Positions 1 through 9,084 of a stretch of DNA of 64,000 nt are shown piece by piece. Origin of the DNA: RPQJ01 sp963746325 (GTDB taxonomy: Bacteria; Pseudomonadota; Gammaproteobacteria; Steroidobacterales; Steroidobacteraceae); contig CAVVBC010000003.1 of assembly GCA_963746325.1 (NCBI GenBank), positions 62,001 through 126,000 on the forward strand, in the 5' to 3' direction. The translations under genes were made by a program, and so were the position numbers. The notes beneath the pieces were generated by a model. The model did no database searches. It was not told the origin of the DNA and saw nothing but the letters and a program-made list of their open reading frames with translations. Positions within the stretch are counted from its first letter, which is position 1; each line of letters begins with the position of its first letter.

Positions 1-689
1 CGCTGGCCGGCATCACGCTGGCCCAGAGCGTGCGTCCGGGCACGCCGATCCTGTACGGCAGTTTTACCTCGAACGTCGACATGAAGTCGGGCTCGCCTGC
101 CTTCGGCACGCCGGAGTACGCCAAGGCGGCATTCGGCGCCGGCCAGCTGGCGCGCTACATCAAGGTGCCGTGGCGTTCGTCCAGCGCCACGGCCTCCAAT
201 GCGCCGGACGCGCAAGCTGCGTATGAGGCGCAGATGAGCCTGTGGGGTGCGCTGATGGGCGGCGCGAACTTCATGCTGCACGCGGCGGGTTGGGTGGAAG
301 GCGGGCTTTCGACGTCCTATGAAAAATTCATCATGGATATCGAGATGCTGCAGATGTTCGCGGAGCTGTTCCAGCCCGTGGGTGCCGAGCCGGTGGACAT
401 GGCGCTCGATGCGATCGCCGAGGTGGGCTACGGCGGTCACTTTTTCGCGTGCGCACACACCATGGAACGCTATCGCACCGCTTTCTACACGCCGCTGATC
501 TCCGACTGGCGCAACTACGGCACCTGGGAGAGCGATGGCGCGAAGACGGCCACCGAGCGCGCCAATACGGTCTACCACGAGACGCTGGCGCGCTACGTGG
601 CGCCGGAACGCGATCCGGCCATCGTCGAGGAGATGAATGCCTTCGTCGTGCGGCGCACGGCGGAGGGCGGGGCACCGCCGGTGACTTGA
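1..689 (+). CDS. MttB-family (trimethylamine/betaine-type) corrinoid methyltransferase, C-terminal part
   Basis: The gene enters from the left edge, reading in the frame that starts at position 3, and ends with TGA at 687-689; 228 codons are visible. The sequence resembles the C-terminal half of the MttB superfamily, which moves a methyl group from a quaternary or tertiary amine to a cob(I)alamin protein. Visible blocks include GTPILYGSFTSNVDMKSGSPA, shortened here to its core GSFTSNVDMKSG, then MSLWGALMGGANFMLHAAGW and GGLSTSYEKF. No in-frame amber codon occurs in the visible part, so it behaves as a non-pyrrolysine member, like the glycine betaine methyltransferases (MtgB). A second family member lies at 19115-20711, and dehydrogenases for demethylated products follow directly. 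The substrate is inferred from context only. Confidence 0.8.
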   Translation, partial: LAGITLAQSVRPGTPILYGSFTSNVDMKSGSPAFGTPEYAKAAFGAGQLARYIKVPWRSSSATASNAPDAQAAYEAQMSLWGALMGGANFMLHAAGWVEGGLSTSYEKFIMDIEMLQMFAELFQPVGAEPVDMALDAIAEVGYGGHFFACAHTMERYRTAFYTPLISDWRNYGTWESDGAKTATERANTVYHETLARYVAPERDPAIVEEMNAFVVRRTAEGGAPPVT

Positions 690-693
690 TGAA

Positions 694-800
694 GGGGTTA
701 GGGGTTAGGGGTTAGGGGTTAGCGGTTAGTGAAGACTGGCGCGGCAGCGTAGGGTGCAGATGCACCTCCGACTAACCCCTAGCCCCTAACCCCTAACCCC
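694..800. repeat. Inverted GGGGTTA tandem array, potential G-quadruplex hairpin
   Basis: Right after the stop of the methyltransferase gene, four GGGG tracts separated by TTA (694-721) plus a degenerate unit (722-729) are seen. After a 42-base loop the same heptads return on the opposite strand (772-800, CCCCTAA type with one variant CCCCTAG). The two arms can pair into a long hairpin, and each G-rich strand on its own meets the four-tract rule for an intramolecular G-quadruplex. It lies between two genes on the same strand, so it could end transcription of the upstream gene or be a mobile intergenic repeat. The structure is seen; the role is inferred. Confidence 0.85.
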
Positions 801-838
801 TTGTCGGTTAATTCAATTGCAGTCTGAGGTTGATACGC

Positions 839-3256
839 ATGCGGAATCATGTGCAGGTGGCGGTGATCGGTGGCGGAGTCGTGGGCGCAAGCGTCCTGTA
901 TCACCTCACCAAGGCGGGCTGGAAGGACGTCCTGCTCATCGAGCGAGCAGAGCTCACGTCGGGCTCGACCTGGCACGCCGCCGGCGGCATGCACACCGTC
1001 AACGGCGACCCGAACGTCGCCAAGCTGCAGCAGTACACCATCGAGTTGTACAAGGAGATCGAGCAGATCTCCGGCGTCTCGTGCGGCGTGCACATCACGG
1101 GTGGACTCATGCTCGCCGGCACGCCCGAGCGCGTGGACTGGCTGCGCATGGCCGTGGCTCGCGGCCGCTATCTCGGCATGGACCTGCAGTTGATCACGCC
1201 GGCCGAAGCCAAGGCGATGTACCCGCTGCTCGATGAGCAGCACTTTCTCGGTGCGATCTACGATCCCATCGAAGGCCACGTCGACCCGTACGGCGTCACG
1301 CATGCCTACGCCAAGTCAGCGCAGCTGGCTGGCGCCGAGATCGTGCGCCAGAACCGCGTCATCGACACGAAGCAGCGCGCGGACGGCACCTGGGACGTCG
1401 TGACGGAGAAGGGCACGGTCCACGCCGAACACGTCGTGAACGCCGGCGGCCTGTGGGCGCGCGAGGTTGGGCGTTTCGTCGGCCTGGAGCTGCCGATCCT
1501 CGCGATGGAGCACCAGTACTTCATCACCGAGGACCTGCCCGAACTGAAGGGGCAGAAAGAACTGCTGCACGTCATCGACTTCGAGGCCGAGATCTACATG
1601 CGGCAGGAACGGCAGGGGATGTTGCTCGGCACGTACGAGCGTGCGGGCGTGCCCTGGTCGCCGAAGACGACGCCATGGGACTTCGGCCAGGACCTGCTGC
1701 CGAACGACCTCGAGCGCATCGCGCCGAGCGTCGACGGTGGCATTCGAGCATTTCCCGCGACTCGAGAGCGCCGGCATCAAGAAGGTCGTCAACGGGCCGT
1801 TCACCTTCGCGCCGGACGGCAACCCGCTGGTCGGCCCGATCAAGGGCCTCAAGAACTACTGGGTGGCCTGCGGCGTCATGGCCGGGTTCAGCCAGGGCGG
1901 CGGCGTGGGCCTGTCGCTCGCGAACTGGATGGTCGATGGCGATCCGGGCGCCGACATCTGGGCGATGGACGTCGCGCGCTACGGCGACTGGGCCAACCGT
2001 CCGTACACCAACGCCAAGGTGCGCGAGAACTACTCGCGACGGTTCCGCATCCGCTTCCCCAACGAAGAACTCGAGGCCGCGCGCCCGCTGCGCACGACGC
2101 CGATCTACGAGAAGCTGCAGGCCGAGAACGCCGTGTTCGGCGACTACTGCACGCTGGAGCATCCGCTGTGGTTCGCGCCGAAGGGCACGCCAGCCGGCGA
2201 AGACGCGACGTTCCGGCGCTCGAACGCACACCGCCACGTCGCAGACGAGTGTCGCGCAGTGCGCGAATCCTGCGGCCTGATCGAGATCTCGAACTACGGC
2301 AAGTTCGAGATCAGCGGGCCCGGGCGCCGCGGACTGGCTGTCAAGGATCATGGCATGCAAGGTACCGGCCGTCGGTCGCATCGCGCTGTCGCCGATGCTC
2401 AACGATGCCGGTCGCTTGATCGGCGACTTCACGCTGTGCCGCGTCTCGGCCGATCGTTTCTTCGTCGTCGGCACGTACGCTGCCGAAGTGTTCTACCTGC
2501 GCTGGTTCGAACAGCACCTGCCGCCGACGGGCGTCACCGTGCGTCCGTGCGCGATGGAATACCTGGGCCTCTCGGTCGCCGGCCCCCAGTCGCGCGCGCT
2601 GCTGCAGACGCTGGTCGATCACGACCTGTCGACGGCCGCATTCCCGTTCATGTCGTTCGCCCAGATGGACGTCGGCATGGTGCCCGCGCTGGTGGGTCGC
2701 GTCTCGTTCACGGGCGAAATGGGCTACGAGATTGTGGGTGACGTCCGAGTACCTGCGCACGCTGTACGACCTGCTGCATGAAGCGGGCAGGGCGCACGGC
2801 CTCAAGAACTTCGGCGGCCGCGCGCTCAACTCACTGCGGCTGGAGAAGAGTTTCGGCAACTGGGCGCGCGAGTTCCGTCCGATCTACGGACCGTACGAGG
2901 CGGGCCTCGGCCGGTTCGTGCACCTCGACAAGCCGGACTTCATCGGCAAGGCCGCGGCGGCTGCCGAGAAGGCGAATGGTGGCGGCGTGCGCAAGCTCAT
3001 CACGCTGGCGGTCGATGCCAGGGACGCGGACGCGATCGGCGACGAACCGATCTGGCACGGCGACAAGGTCGTCGGCTGGGTCACGTCGGGCGGCTACGGC
3101 CACACGGTGGGTCAGTCGATCGCGCTGGGTTACGTCGACAACGCGGTGGCGGGGGAGACGAGTGGGTTCGCCGTCGAATTGATGGGCGAACGTCGGGCTG
3201 CGGTGCGCAGCGCGGGCGCGCTCGTCGATCCGCAGGGCGTGCGGATGCGCGCCTGA
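839..3256 (+). CDS. Dimethylglycine/sarcosine dehydrogenase family FAD protein (paralogue 1), frame broken by 3 indels
   Basis: This is a two-part enzyme: an N-terminal FAD-binding DAO domain (VAVIGGGVVGAS near residue 5; STWHAAG, the motif whose His carries covalent FAD in vertebrate dimethylglycine dehydrogenase) and a C-terminal GcvT/aminomethyltransferase-like domain that usually passes the methylene to tetrahydrofolate. The family oxidatively demethylates dimethylglycine or sarcosine. The frame shifts near 1749, 2337 and 2735. At the first, removing one C from ATTCGAG restores GIEHFPRLES; at the third, removing one G restores EIWVTSEYLRTLYD. The corrected length is about 804 residues, as usual for the family. 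ATG 839 is preferred over TTG 830; GAGG-like bases lie at 825-829. The segment after the flavin motif (GGMHTVNGD) differs from the other three paralogues. Exact substrate unknown. Confidence 0.85.
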
Positions 3257-3302
3257 TTCTTTCCGCTCGTAGTCCGTGCCTGGTGGTGCAGGGCGCTGGC
3301 GA

Positions 3303-3393
3303 CCCCGAGTCTGATCAAGGCTCGGGGGACACGCCGTGAATACATCCCTGTAGGCTCGCCCGCGCCGTCCATGGCGCGGGACGGTCCCCCGAG
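3303..3393. repeat. REP-like palindromic intergenic element, copy 1
   Basis: CCCCGAG (3303-3309) pairs with CTCGGGG (3321-3327). CTCGGGGGA (3321-3329) also pairs with TCCCCCGAG (3385-3393), and inside lies a perfect 8-bp stem, CCCGCGCC (3359-3366) with GGCGCGGG (3373-3380). The core reads CGCCGTGAATACATCCCTG then TAGGCTCG, a type of motif I recall in intergenic repeats of Xanthomonadales-like genomes. An inverted copy lies 260 bases downstream. The rest of the 3257-3843 gap shows no gene that I can support. Confidence 0.75.
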
Positions 3394-3652
3394 TCTCTCG
3401 GGCTCGGAAGCACTGCGCCTGACGCTGTCGGTGCCGACTGCGAGACGACAAGAATCGGAGCTTCCCCGAAGCCGTGCGGTCAATCGACGCCGCACACACC
3501 TCGATGCGCCATCGCAGCACGTCGTTCGGGCGTCGCTGCGCCGAACCTGCGCAACCATGGGTCGCGTCCACCGCGGGACTTAGGCGACTGCAAGGATCGC
3601 GGGGCGTGGAGTCGCGCAACGAAGCAGCGACCCCGACGCGTCACCGCACTCA

Positions 3653-3776
3653 GCGAGCGATCGGCTGCCGGGTGATCGGTGCGGGACCGTCGCGCGCCAT
3701 GGATGGCGCGCGCGAGCCTACAGGGACGTATTTACGGCGTGTCCCGCATCCGATCACCCGGCAGTCGGTCGCTCGC
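3653..3776. repeat. REP-like palindromic intergenic element, copy 2 (inverted), likely bidirectional terminator
   Basis: The same core as the element at 3303-3393 appears here on the opposite strand (GAGCCTACAGGGACGTATTT and ACGGCG). It is flanked by long arms: GCGAGCGATCGGCTGCCGGG begins at 3653 and its near-complement ends at 3776, giving a stem of about 35 bp with few mismatches. An inner CGCGCGCCAT/ATGGCGCGCG palindrome is also visible. It lies between the 3' end of the dehydrogenase gene and the 3' end of the convergent GbdR-like gene, where a bidirectional terminator is expected. No T-tract follows, so termination is inference. Confidence 0.75.
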
Positions 3777-3843
3777 GAGCTGGTCGACTTTCCTCTGGGC
3801 GATTCGTGCGGGCCTGACAATTGCAGGGCGATACGTTGGGCGC

Positions 3844-4875
3844 CTAAGTCGCCGCGCCGGCCCCGCGACGTGGTTGCCGTTCGGCCGTCGGCGCCCGGCC
3901 GAAATGATTGCGATAGCACTTCGAGAAGTGCGGCGGCGACTTGAACCCGCATGCCGTGCTGATGGCCATGACCGGCATCGACGTCTGCACCAGCAGCTCC
4001 CGCGCCCGCTTCAGCCGCAGCTCCAGGTAGTACCGCTTCGGCACGCAGTTGACGTGCCGCTGGAACAGCCGCTCGATCTGCCGCCGCGACAGGCCCGACT
4101 TGCGCGCGATCTGTTCGAGCGGCAGCGGGTTCTCGATGTTGGCTTCCATCAGCGAAGCGACCGCGATCACGCTGCGATGCACGTTGCCGACCTGCGCGCG
4201 CAATGGCACGTACTGCCGGTCGCTGGCGTCGCGGATGCGTTCGACGATGAACTGCTCGGACACGCGCGCAGAGACCTGCGGGCCGAGCTTTTCCTCGATC
4301 AGGTTCAGCATCAGTTCGAGCGGCGCCACGCCGCCGGAGCAGGTGTAGCGGTTGCGGTCGACAGTGAACAGGTGATCCGAGAGCAGCACGCGCGGAAACT
4401 GTTCGCGCAGCGCCGAGAGGTTCTCCCAGTGGATCGTGGCGTGGTACCCGTCGAGCAGGCCCGCCTGTGCCAACGCGTAGCCGCCGGTGCACAGCGCTCC
4501 CAGCGGCAGGCGCTTGGCCGCGAGCCGTCGCAGCGCCGTCAGCAGGGCGGGCGAGACGGCTTCGCGCACGTTGACGCCGCCGCACACGAACACGAGGTCG
4601 ACGTTGAGCGCGTCGGCCAGCCGGGTCGTCGGCGTCATCATCAGGCCGTTGCTCGCGAGCGCGGGCTCGCCGTCCAGCGTGACGACGAGCCAGTCGTAGG
4701 CCACCTGGCCGGACACGCGATTGGCCATCCGCAGCGGTTCGATCGCATTGGTCAGCGCGATCATCGAGTAGTCGGGCAACGTCAGGAACGCGTAGCGCGT
4801 CCTGGCCTGCTGCCGGGCGGCGTCTGGTTTCGCTGGCGTCGTGCTCGGTGAAGCGGGTGGGGTTGTCGTGCGCAC
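3844..4875 (-). CDS. gbdR: GbdR/CdhR-like transcriptional regulator (DJ-1/PfpI-like domain plus AraC HTH)
   Basis: The 343-residue protein has an N-terminal glutamine-amidotransferase-like sensor domain (ALCTGGYALAQAGLLDG, IHWENLSAL, SGGVAPLELMLNLIEEKLG) and a C-terminal AraC DNA-binding domain with two helix-turn-helices (LPLEQIARKSGLSRRQIERL; PVMAISTACGFKSPPHFSKC). This architecture is that of GbdR, the activator of glycine betaine and dimethylglycine catabolism in Pseudomonas, and of the carnitine regulator CdhR. It is transcribed divergently from the dehydrogenase-soxBDAG-BCCT operon, the classic arrangement for control of its neighbours. The start is a GTG at 4875, the furthest upstream reasonable start; the first 25 residues look disordered, so a later start cannot be excluded. 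GbdR rather than CdhR is inferred from context. Confidence 0.85.
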   Translation of the reverse strand: MRTTTPPASPSTTPAKPDAARQQARTRYAFLTLPDYSMIALTNAIEPLRMANRVSGQVAYDWLVVTLDGEPALASNGLMMTPTTRLADALNVDLVFVCGGVNVREAVSPALLTALRRLAAKRLPLGALCTGGYALAQAGLLDGYHATIHWENLSALREQFPRVLLSDHLFTVDRNRYTCSGGVAPLELMLNLIEEKLGPQVSARVSEQFIVERIRDASDRQYVPLRAQVGNVHRSVIAVASLMEANIENPLPLEQIARKSGLSRRQIERLFQRHVNCVPKRYYLELRLKRARELLVQTSMPVMAISTACGFKSPPHFSKCYRNHFGRAPTAERQPRRGAGAAT

Positions 4876-4905
4876 TCGTGCTACCTGCGGGCGCCCGGCT
4901 CAGGC

Positions 4906-4922
4906 CGATCCGGACCGGATCG
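4906..4922. promoter_or_regulatory. Perfect palindrome in the divergent gbdR / dehydrogenase intergenic region, candidate operator
   Basis: CGATCCGG (4906-4913), a central A, and CCGGATCG (4915-4922) form a perfect 8+1+8 inverted repeat. It lies 30 bp upstream of the regulator start and about 150 bp upstream of the operon start, with an AT-rich TTTTATATAAG stretch beside it (4942-4952). The position fits an operator for autoregulation or operon control. The binding protein is not known. Confidence 0.5.
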
Positions 4923-5069
4923 AGTATACGGTGAGCTGACGCTTTTATATAAGCCCTTGTCGCAAACAGAGTGCCAGCGTTTGGCCTCGTTGCTAAACTG
5001 CAGCGAAAGTTCGTGCTACCGCCGGGGCCCTCCCGCGTGGACTGGCGCCGACGTCCGGGGAGTCAGTGA

Positions 5070-7530
5070 ATGAAATCGCATGCGCGCGTCGTGGTCATCG
5101 GTGGCGGCGTGGTGGGCGTCAGCACGCTCTATCACCTGACCAGGAAAGGCTGGTCGGACGTGGTGCTGCTCGAGCGCACCGAACTGACCGCCGGCTCGAC
5201 GTGGCACGCAGCGGGCCTGCTGCCGCTGTTCAACATGAGCTACACGGTCGGCCAGCTGCACAAGTACTCGGTCGACCTCTACAAGCGCCTGCCGGCGGAA
5301 ACGGGCCAGGACGTCAGCTTCCACGTCACCGGCAACCTGCGTCTCGCCACGTGCCGCGACCGCATGGACGAGTACAAGAAGTACTGCGGCACGGCCAACA
5401 CCATCGGCGTGCCGTTCCAGTTGATCTCGCCCGCCGAGGTCAAGGAACTGTGGCCGCTCGTGAACCTGGGTGGCGACGCCGACACGCCAGCCGTCATCGG
5501 CGCGCTCTATCACCCGGACGACGGCCACATTGCGCCGGCCGACCTGACGATGGCGCTGCGCAAGGCCGCTCGCTCGGCGGGTGCCGAGATCAACGAACAG
5601 ACTGAGGTGACCGGCGCGGTGCAGATGCCAGGCGGCGAATGGAAGCTCACGACGAACCGCGGCGAGATCACCGCCGAGCATGTCGTGCTCTGCACCGGCA
5701 ACTACGCACGCCAGACGGGTCGCATGTTCGGCCTCAAGGTGCCGGCGATTCCGGTCGAACACCAGTACATCGTCTACGACGAATCACCCGAGCTGAAGGC
5801 GTATCGCCAGGCGGGCGGCCGCGAACTCGCGGTGCTGCGCGAGCCGGACCAGTCGTACTACTTCCGCGAAGAACGCATGGGCTGGATCCTCGGTCCCTAC
5901 GAGGCCGGCGCGCCTGCGCGCTTCGCCGACGGGGTGCCGAGCTGGTTCGGCAAGGACCTCTTTCCCGGCGAACTCGAGCGGCTGCTGCCCCACGTCGAGG
6001 CGGCGCAGCGTCGCGTGCCGGGACTGGAGCGTTGCGGCATCAAGGACATCGTCAACGGTCCCATCGCGTACACGCCCGATGGCAGCCCGCTCGTCGGGCC
6101 CGCGTGGGGCGTCAAGAACGTCTGGATCAACGAAGGCCACAGCTTCGGCATCACGGCCGCGGGCGGGTCCGGCTGGCAGCTGGCCGAATGGATCGTCGAA
6201 GGCGAGCCGGGCATCGACATGCTGGCGGTGGATCCGCGCCGCTTCGGTGGTTACACGAGCAAGCGTTACCTCGTGGCGAAGAACGAGGAAGCGTATCGCG
6301 ACGTCTTCACGATTCATTACCCGGACGAGGAGCGTCACGACGCGCGACCGGCCAAGACGAGCCCGGTGTACGACAAGCTGAAGCGACATGGGCGCCGTGT
6401 TCGGCCAGCGCTACGGCTGGGAACGCGCCAACTGGTTCGCGCCGGAAGGTGTCGAGCCGAAGGACGTCTGGAGTTTCCGCCGCACCAACTACTTCGAGCA
6501 CGTCGGCAACGAGTGCCGCCGGTTGCGCGAGAAGGTCGGCGTGATCGACCTGACGCCGTTCACCAAGTTCGAGGTGACGGGCCCGGGCGCCGAAGCCTGG
6601 CTCGACAGCCTGGTCGCCAACAAGGTGCCGACCAAGGTCGGCCGCATCGCGCTGTGTCATGCGCTCACGAAGCGGGGCGGCATCCGCTCCGAGTTCACGA
6701 TCACCAAGCTCGCCGAGCACCATTTCTACGTGGTCAGCGCGGGCGCCGCCGAGCGCTACGACTCCGATTTCCTGCAGAAGCGGCTGCCGGCCGACGGCTC
6801 GGTGACCCTGCGCAACATCACCGGCTCGCGCGGCGTGTTCGTGCTGGCCGGCCCGCGCGCGCGCGACGTCATGGCGAGGCTCACGGACGTGCCGCTCGAC
6901 AACGCGTCGTTCCCGTGGCTGACGGGGCAGGTGATCGAGGCCGGCCTCGCCACCGACGTCTACGCGCTGCGCGTCAACTTCGTCGGCGCGCTCGGCTGGG
7001 AACTGCATTTCCCGATCGAGTACGCCCATGGCCTGTTCGACGCGATCTTCGCGGCGGGCGCCGAGTACGGCATCGGCATGGCCGGCATGCGCGCGATGGA
7101 GTCGCTGCGCATGGAGAAGTCGTACCGCATGTGGGGCAGCGACCTGACGCGCGACAACACGCCGCTCGAGGCGGGACTCGCCCGGTTCGTGCGCATGGAA
7201 AAAGGTCCGTTCGCAGGCCGCGAGGCGCTGGCGCAGCAGCTCGAGCGCGGCGTGCCGCTCGGCTTCGTCACGCTCGAGGTGCACGGCGTCACCGATGCCG
7301 ACCCGCTCGGCAACGAGCCGATCTTCACGCCGGACGGCACGCTGGTCGGCCGCGCCACCTCGGGCTATTACGGCCACTGCCTGCGCAAGAGCCTGGCGAT
7401 CGGTTACGTGAAGCCGGAGTTCGCCGCGGTCGGCACGGAACTCGTCGTCGAGGTACTGGGCGAGCGCAAGCGCGCGACCGTGCTGGTCGATTCGCCGTAC
7501 GATCCGCAGAACGCCGACCTGAGGGCCTGA
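5070..7530 (+). CDS. Dimethylglycine/sarcosine dehydrogenase family FAD protein (paralogue 2), one frameshift
   Basis: First gene of the operon divergent from the GbdR-like regulator. The N-terminal dinucleotide motif VVVIGGGVVGVS, the covalent-FAD motif GSTWHAAG, and a C-terminal folate-binding GcvT-like domain (KFEVTGPGAEAWLD; GALGWELHFP; MRAMESLRMEKSYRMWGSDL) give the full family architecture. The frame breaks once near 6386; removing one base in AAGCGACATGG joins YDKLK to MGAVFGQRYGWERANWF. The corrected length is 819 residues. The stop overlaps the next start (TGATG, 7528-7532), so translation with soxB is probably coupled. Together with heterotetrameric sarcosine oxidase this paralogue most likely oxidises dimethylglycine, leaving sarcosine for Sox; that split of labour is inference. 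The upstream bases show only a weak ribosome binding site (GGGGAG, 5056-5061). Confidence 0.87.
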
Positions 7531-8783
7531 TGCCGAAGTTTTCGGGCTGGACACTGCTCAAGGAGGCCTTCGGCGGCCAGCAGGGCTGGACGCCGCAATG
7601 GCGGCGCGCGGCACCGCAGGCGGAATACGACGCGATCGTGATCGGCGGTGGCGGTCACGGACTGGCCGCGGCCTACTACCTTGCAGCCGAGCACGGCATC
7701 ACTCGCACCGCGATGCTCGAGAAGGGCTGGATCGGCGGCGGCAACACGGGCCGCAACACGACCATCATCCGCTCCAATTACCTGTTCGACGAAAGCGCCG
7801 CGCTGTACGACCACGCGCTCAAGCTGTGGGAAGACCTGTCGCAGGTGCTCAACTACAACGTCATGTTCTCGCCGCGCGGCGTGATGATGCTGGCGCACAC
7901 CGTGCACGACGTGCAGGTCGCCAAGCGTCACATCCATGCCAATCGCGGCAACGGCGTCGACAACGAGTGGCTGACGCCGGAGGAAGCCAAAGCCTACTGC
8001 CCGCCGCTCAATATCGAGCAGAACATCCGCTATCCGGTCATGGGCGCCGCACTGCAGCGCCGTGGCGGTACCGCACGGCACGACGCCGTCGCCTGGGGCT
8101 ATGCGCGGGCCGCCGACGCGCTGGGCGTCGACATCATCGAGAACTGCGAAGTCACGGGCCTGTTGCGCGATGCGTCGGGTGCGATGGAGGCCGTGCAGAC
8201 CACGCGCGGCACGATCCGCTGCCGCCGTGTGGGCGTGTCTGCCGCCGGCAACACCAGCGTGGTGCTCGGACTCGCCGGCGTGCGCCTGCCGCTCGAGAGT
8301 TTTCCGCTGCAGGCACTGGTCTCGGAGCCGGTGAAGCCTGCCGTGCCGTGCGTGGTCATGTCGAACTCGATCCACGCCTACATCAGCCAGTCGGACAAGG
8401 GCGAGCTCGTGATCGGCGCCGGCACCGATGCCTACACCAGTTACACGCAACGCGGCGCGCTGCACGTCAATTCGCATACGCTCTCTGCCATCTGCGAACT
8501 GTTCCCGGCGTTCCGCCGCATGCGCATGTTGCGCAACTGGGGCGGCATCGTCGACGTCACGCCGGATCGCTCGCCCATCATCGCAAAGACTCCGGTACGC
8601 GGGCTTTACGTCAACTGCGGCTGGGGCACGGGCGGCTTCAAGGCGACGCCGGGTTCGGGACACCTGCTGGCCTGGACGATGGCCAAAGACGAGCCGCACC
8701 CGATCAACGCGCCGTTCACGATCGAGCGGTTCCGCGACGGTCACCTGATCGACGAGGCGGCCGCCGCGGCCGTCGCGCACTGA
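7530..8783 (+). CDS. soxB: Sarcosine oxidase beta subunit
   Basis: The 417-residue intact protein matches SoxB, which carries covalent FMN and FAD and holds the sarcosine-oxidising site of heterotetrameric sarcosine oxidase. It contains the FAD motif YDAIVIGGGGHGLAAAYYLA near residue 35, then GWIGGGNTGRNTTIIRSNY, and a C-terminal FAD-binding block (GGIVDVTPDRSPII, YVNCGWGTGGFKATPGSG). The complex turns sarcosine, O2 and tetrahydrofolate into glycine, hydrogen peroxide and methylene-tetrahydrofolate. The ATG overlaps the stop of the upstream dehydrogenase by one base, and soxD follows after 7 bases. Gene order soxB-D-A-G is the canonical one. Confidence 0.95.
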   Translation: MPKFSGWTLLKEAFGGQQGWTPQWRRAAPQAEYDAIVIGGGGHGLAAAYYLAAEHGITRTAMLEKGWIGGGNTGRNTTIIRSNYLFDESAALYDHALKLWEDLSQVLNYNVMFSPRGVMMLAHTVHDVQVAKRHIHANRGNGVDNEWLTPEEAKAYCPPLNIEQNIRYPVMGAALQRRGGTARHDAVAWGYARAADALGVDIIENCEVTGLLRDASGAMEAVQTTRGTIRCRRVGVSAAGNTSVVLGLAGVRLPLESFPLQALVSEPVKPAVPCVVMSNSIHAYISQSDKGELVIGAGTDAYTSYTQRGALHVNSHTLSAICELFPAFRRMRMLRNWGGIVDVTPDRSPIIAKTPVRGLYVNCGWGTGGFKATPGSGHLLAWTMAKDEPHPINAPFTIERFRDGHLIDEAAAAAVAH

Positions 8784-8790
8784 GTTCCCC

Positions 8791-9084
8791 ATGCTGCTGA
8801 TCCATTGCCCGTATTGCGGTCCGCGTCCCGAACTCGAGTTCGCCTACGCGGGCCAGGCGCACGTGGCGCGACCGCCGGATCCGGCGGTCACCACGCTCGA
8901 CCAATGGGCTGAATTTCTCTACCTGCGCAACAACACCCGCGGCCTCCATGCCGAGCGCTGGCGCCACGTGCGTGGCTGCGCGCGTTTCTTCAATGCGCTG
9001 CGCGACACGACGACCGACCATTTCGTCGTGACGTACCGTGCAGGCGAGCCGTTGCCCGCACTGCCGGCCGGAGGCAAGCCATGA
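8791..9084 (+). CDS. soxD: Sarcosine oxidase delta subunit
   Basis: A 97-residue small subunit that binds zinc in known structures. The N-terminus MLLIHCPYCGPRPELEFAYAG holds the CPYCGxR motif, and FLYLRNNTRGLHAERW followed by GCARFFNALRDT is typical SoxD. It caps and stabilises the SoxA-SoxB assembly. The start follows soxB after 7 bases, and the stop shares ATGA with the soxA start. The length matches the family. Confidence 0.95.
   Translation: MLLIHCPYCGPRPELEFAYAGQAHVARPPDPAVTTLDQWAEFLYLRNNTRGLHAERWRHVRGCARFFNALRDTTTDHFVVTYRAGEPLPALPAGGKP

Noticed and set aside
694..800. CRISPR array
   Set aside because: The units are seven bases with no spacers and are arranged as an inverted pair, which is not a CRISPR layout.
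5070..8783. A 1,237-residue fusion of a dehydrogenase and sarcosine oxidase beta
   Set aside because: The single long frame arises because a one-base insertion near 6386 leaves the true frame, and soxB happens to start in the original frame. The middle 380 residues are nonsense, while the other frame holds the conserved GcvT-like domain and a proper stop at 7530.
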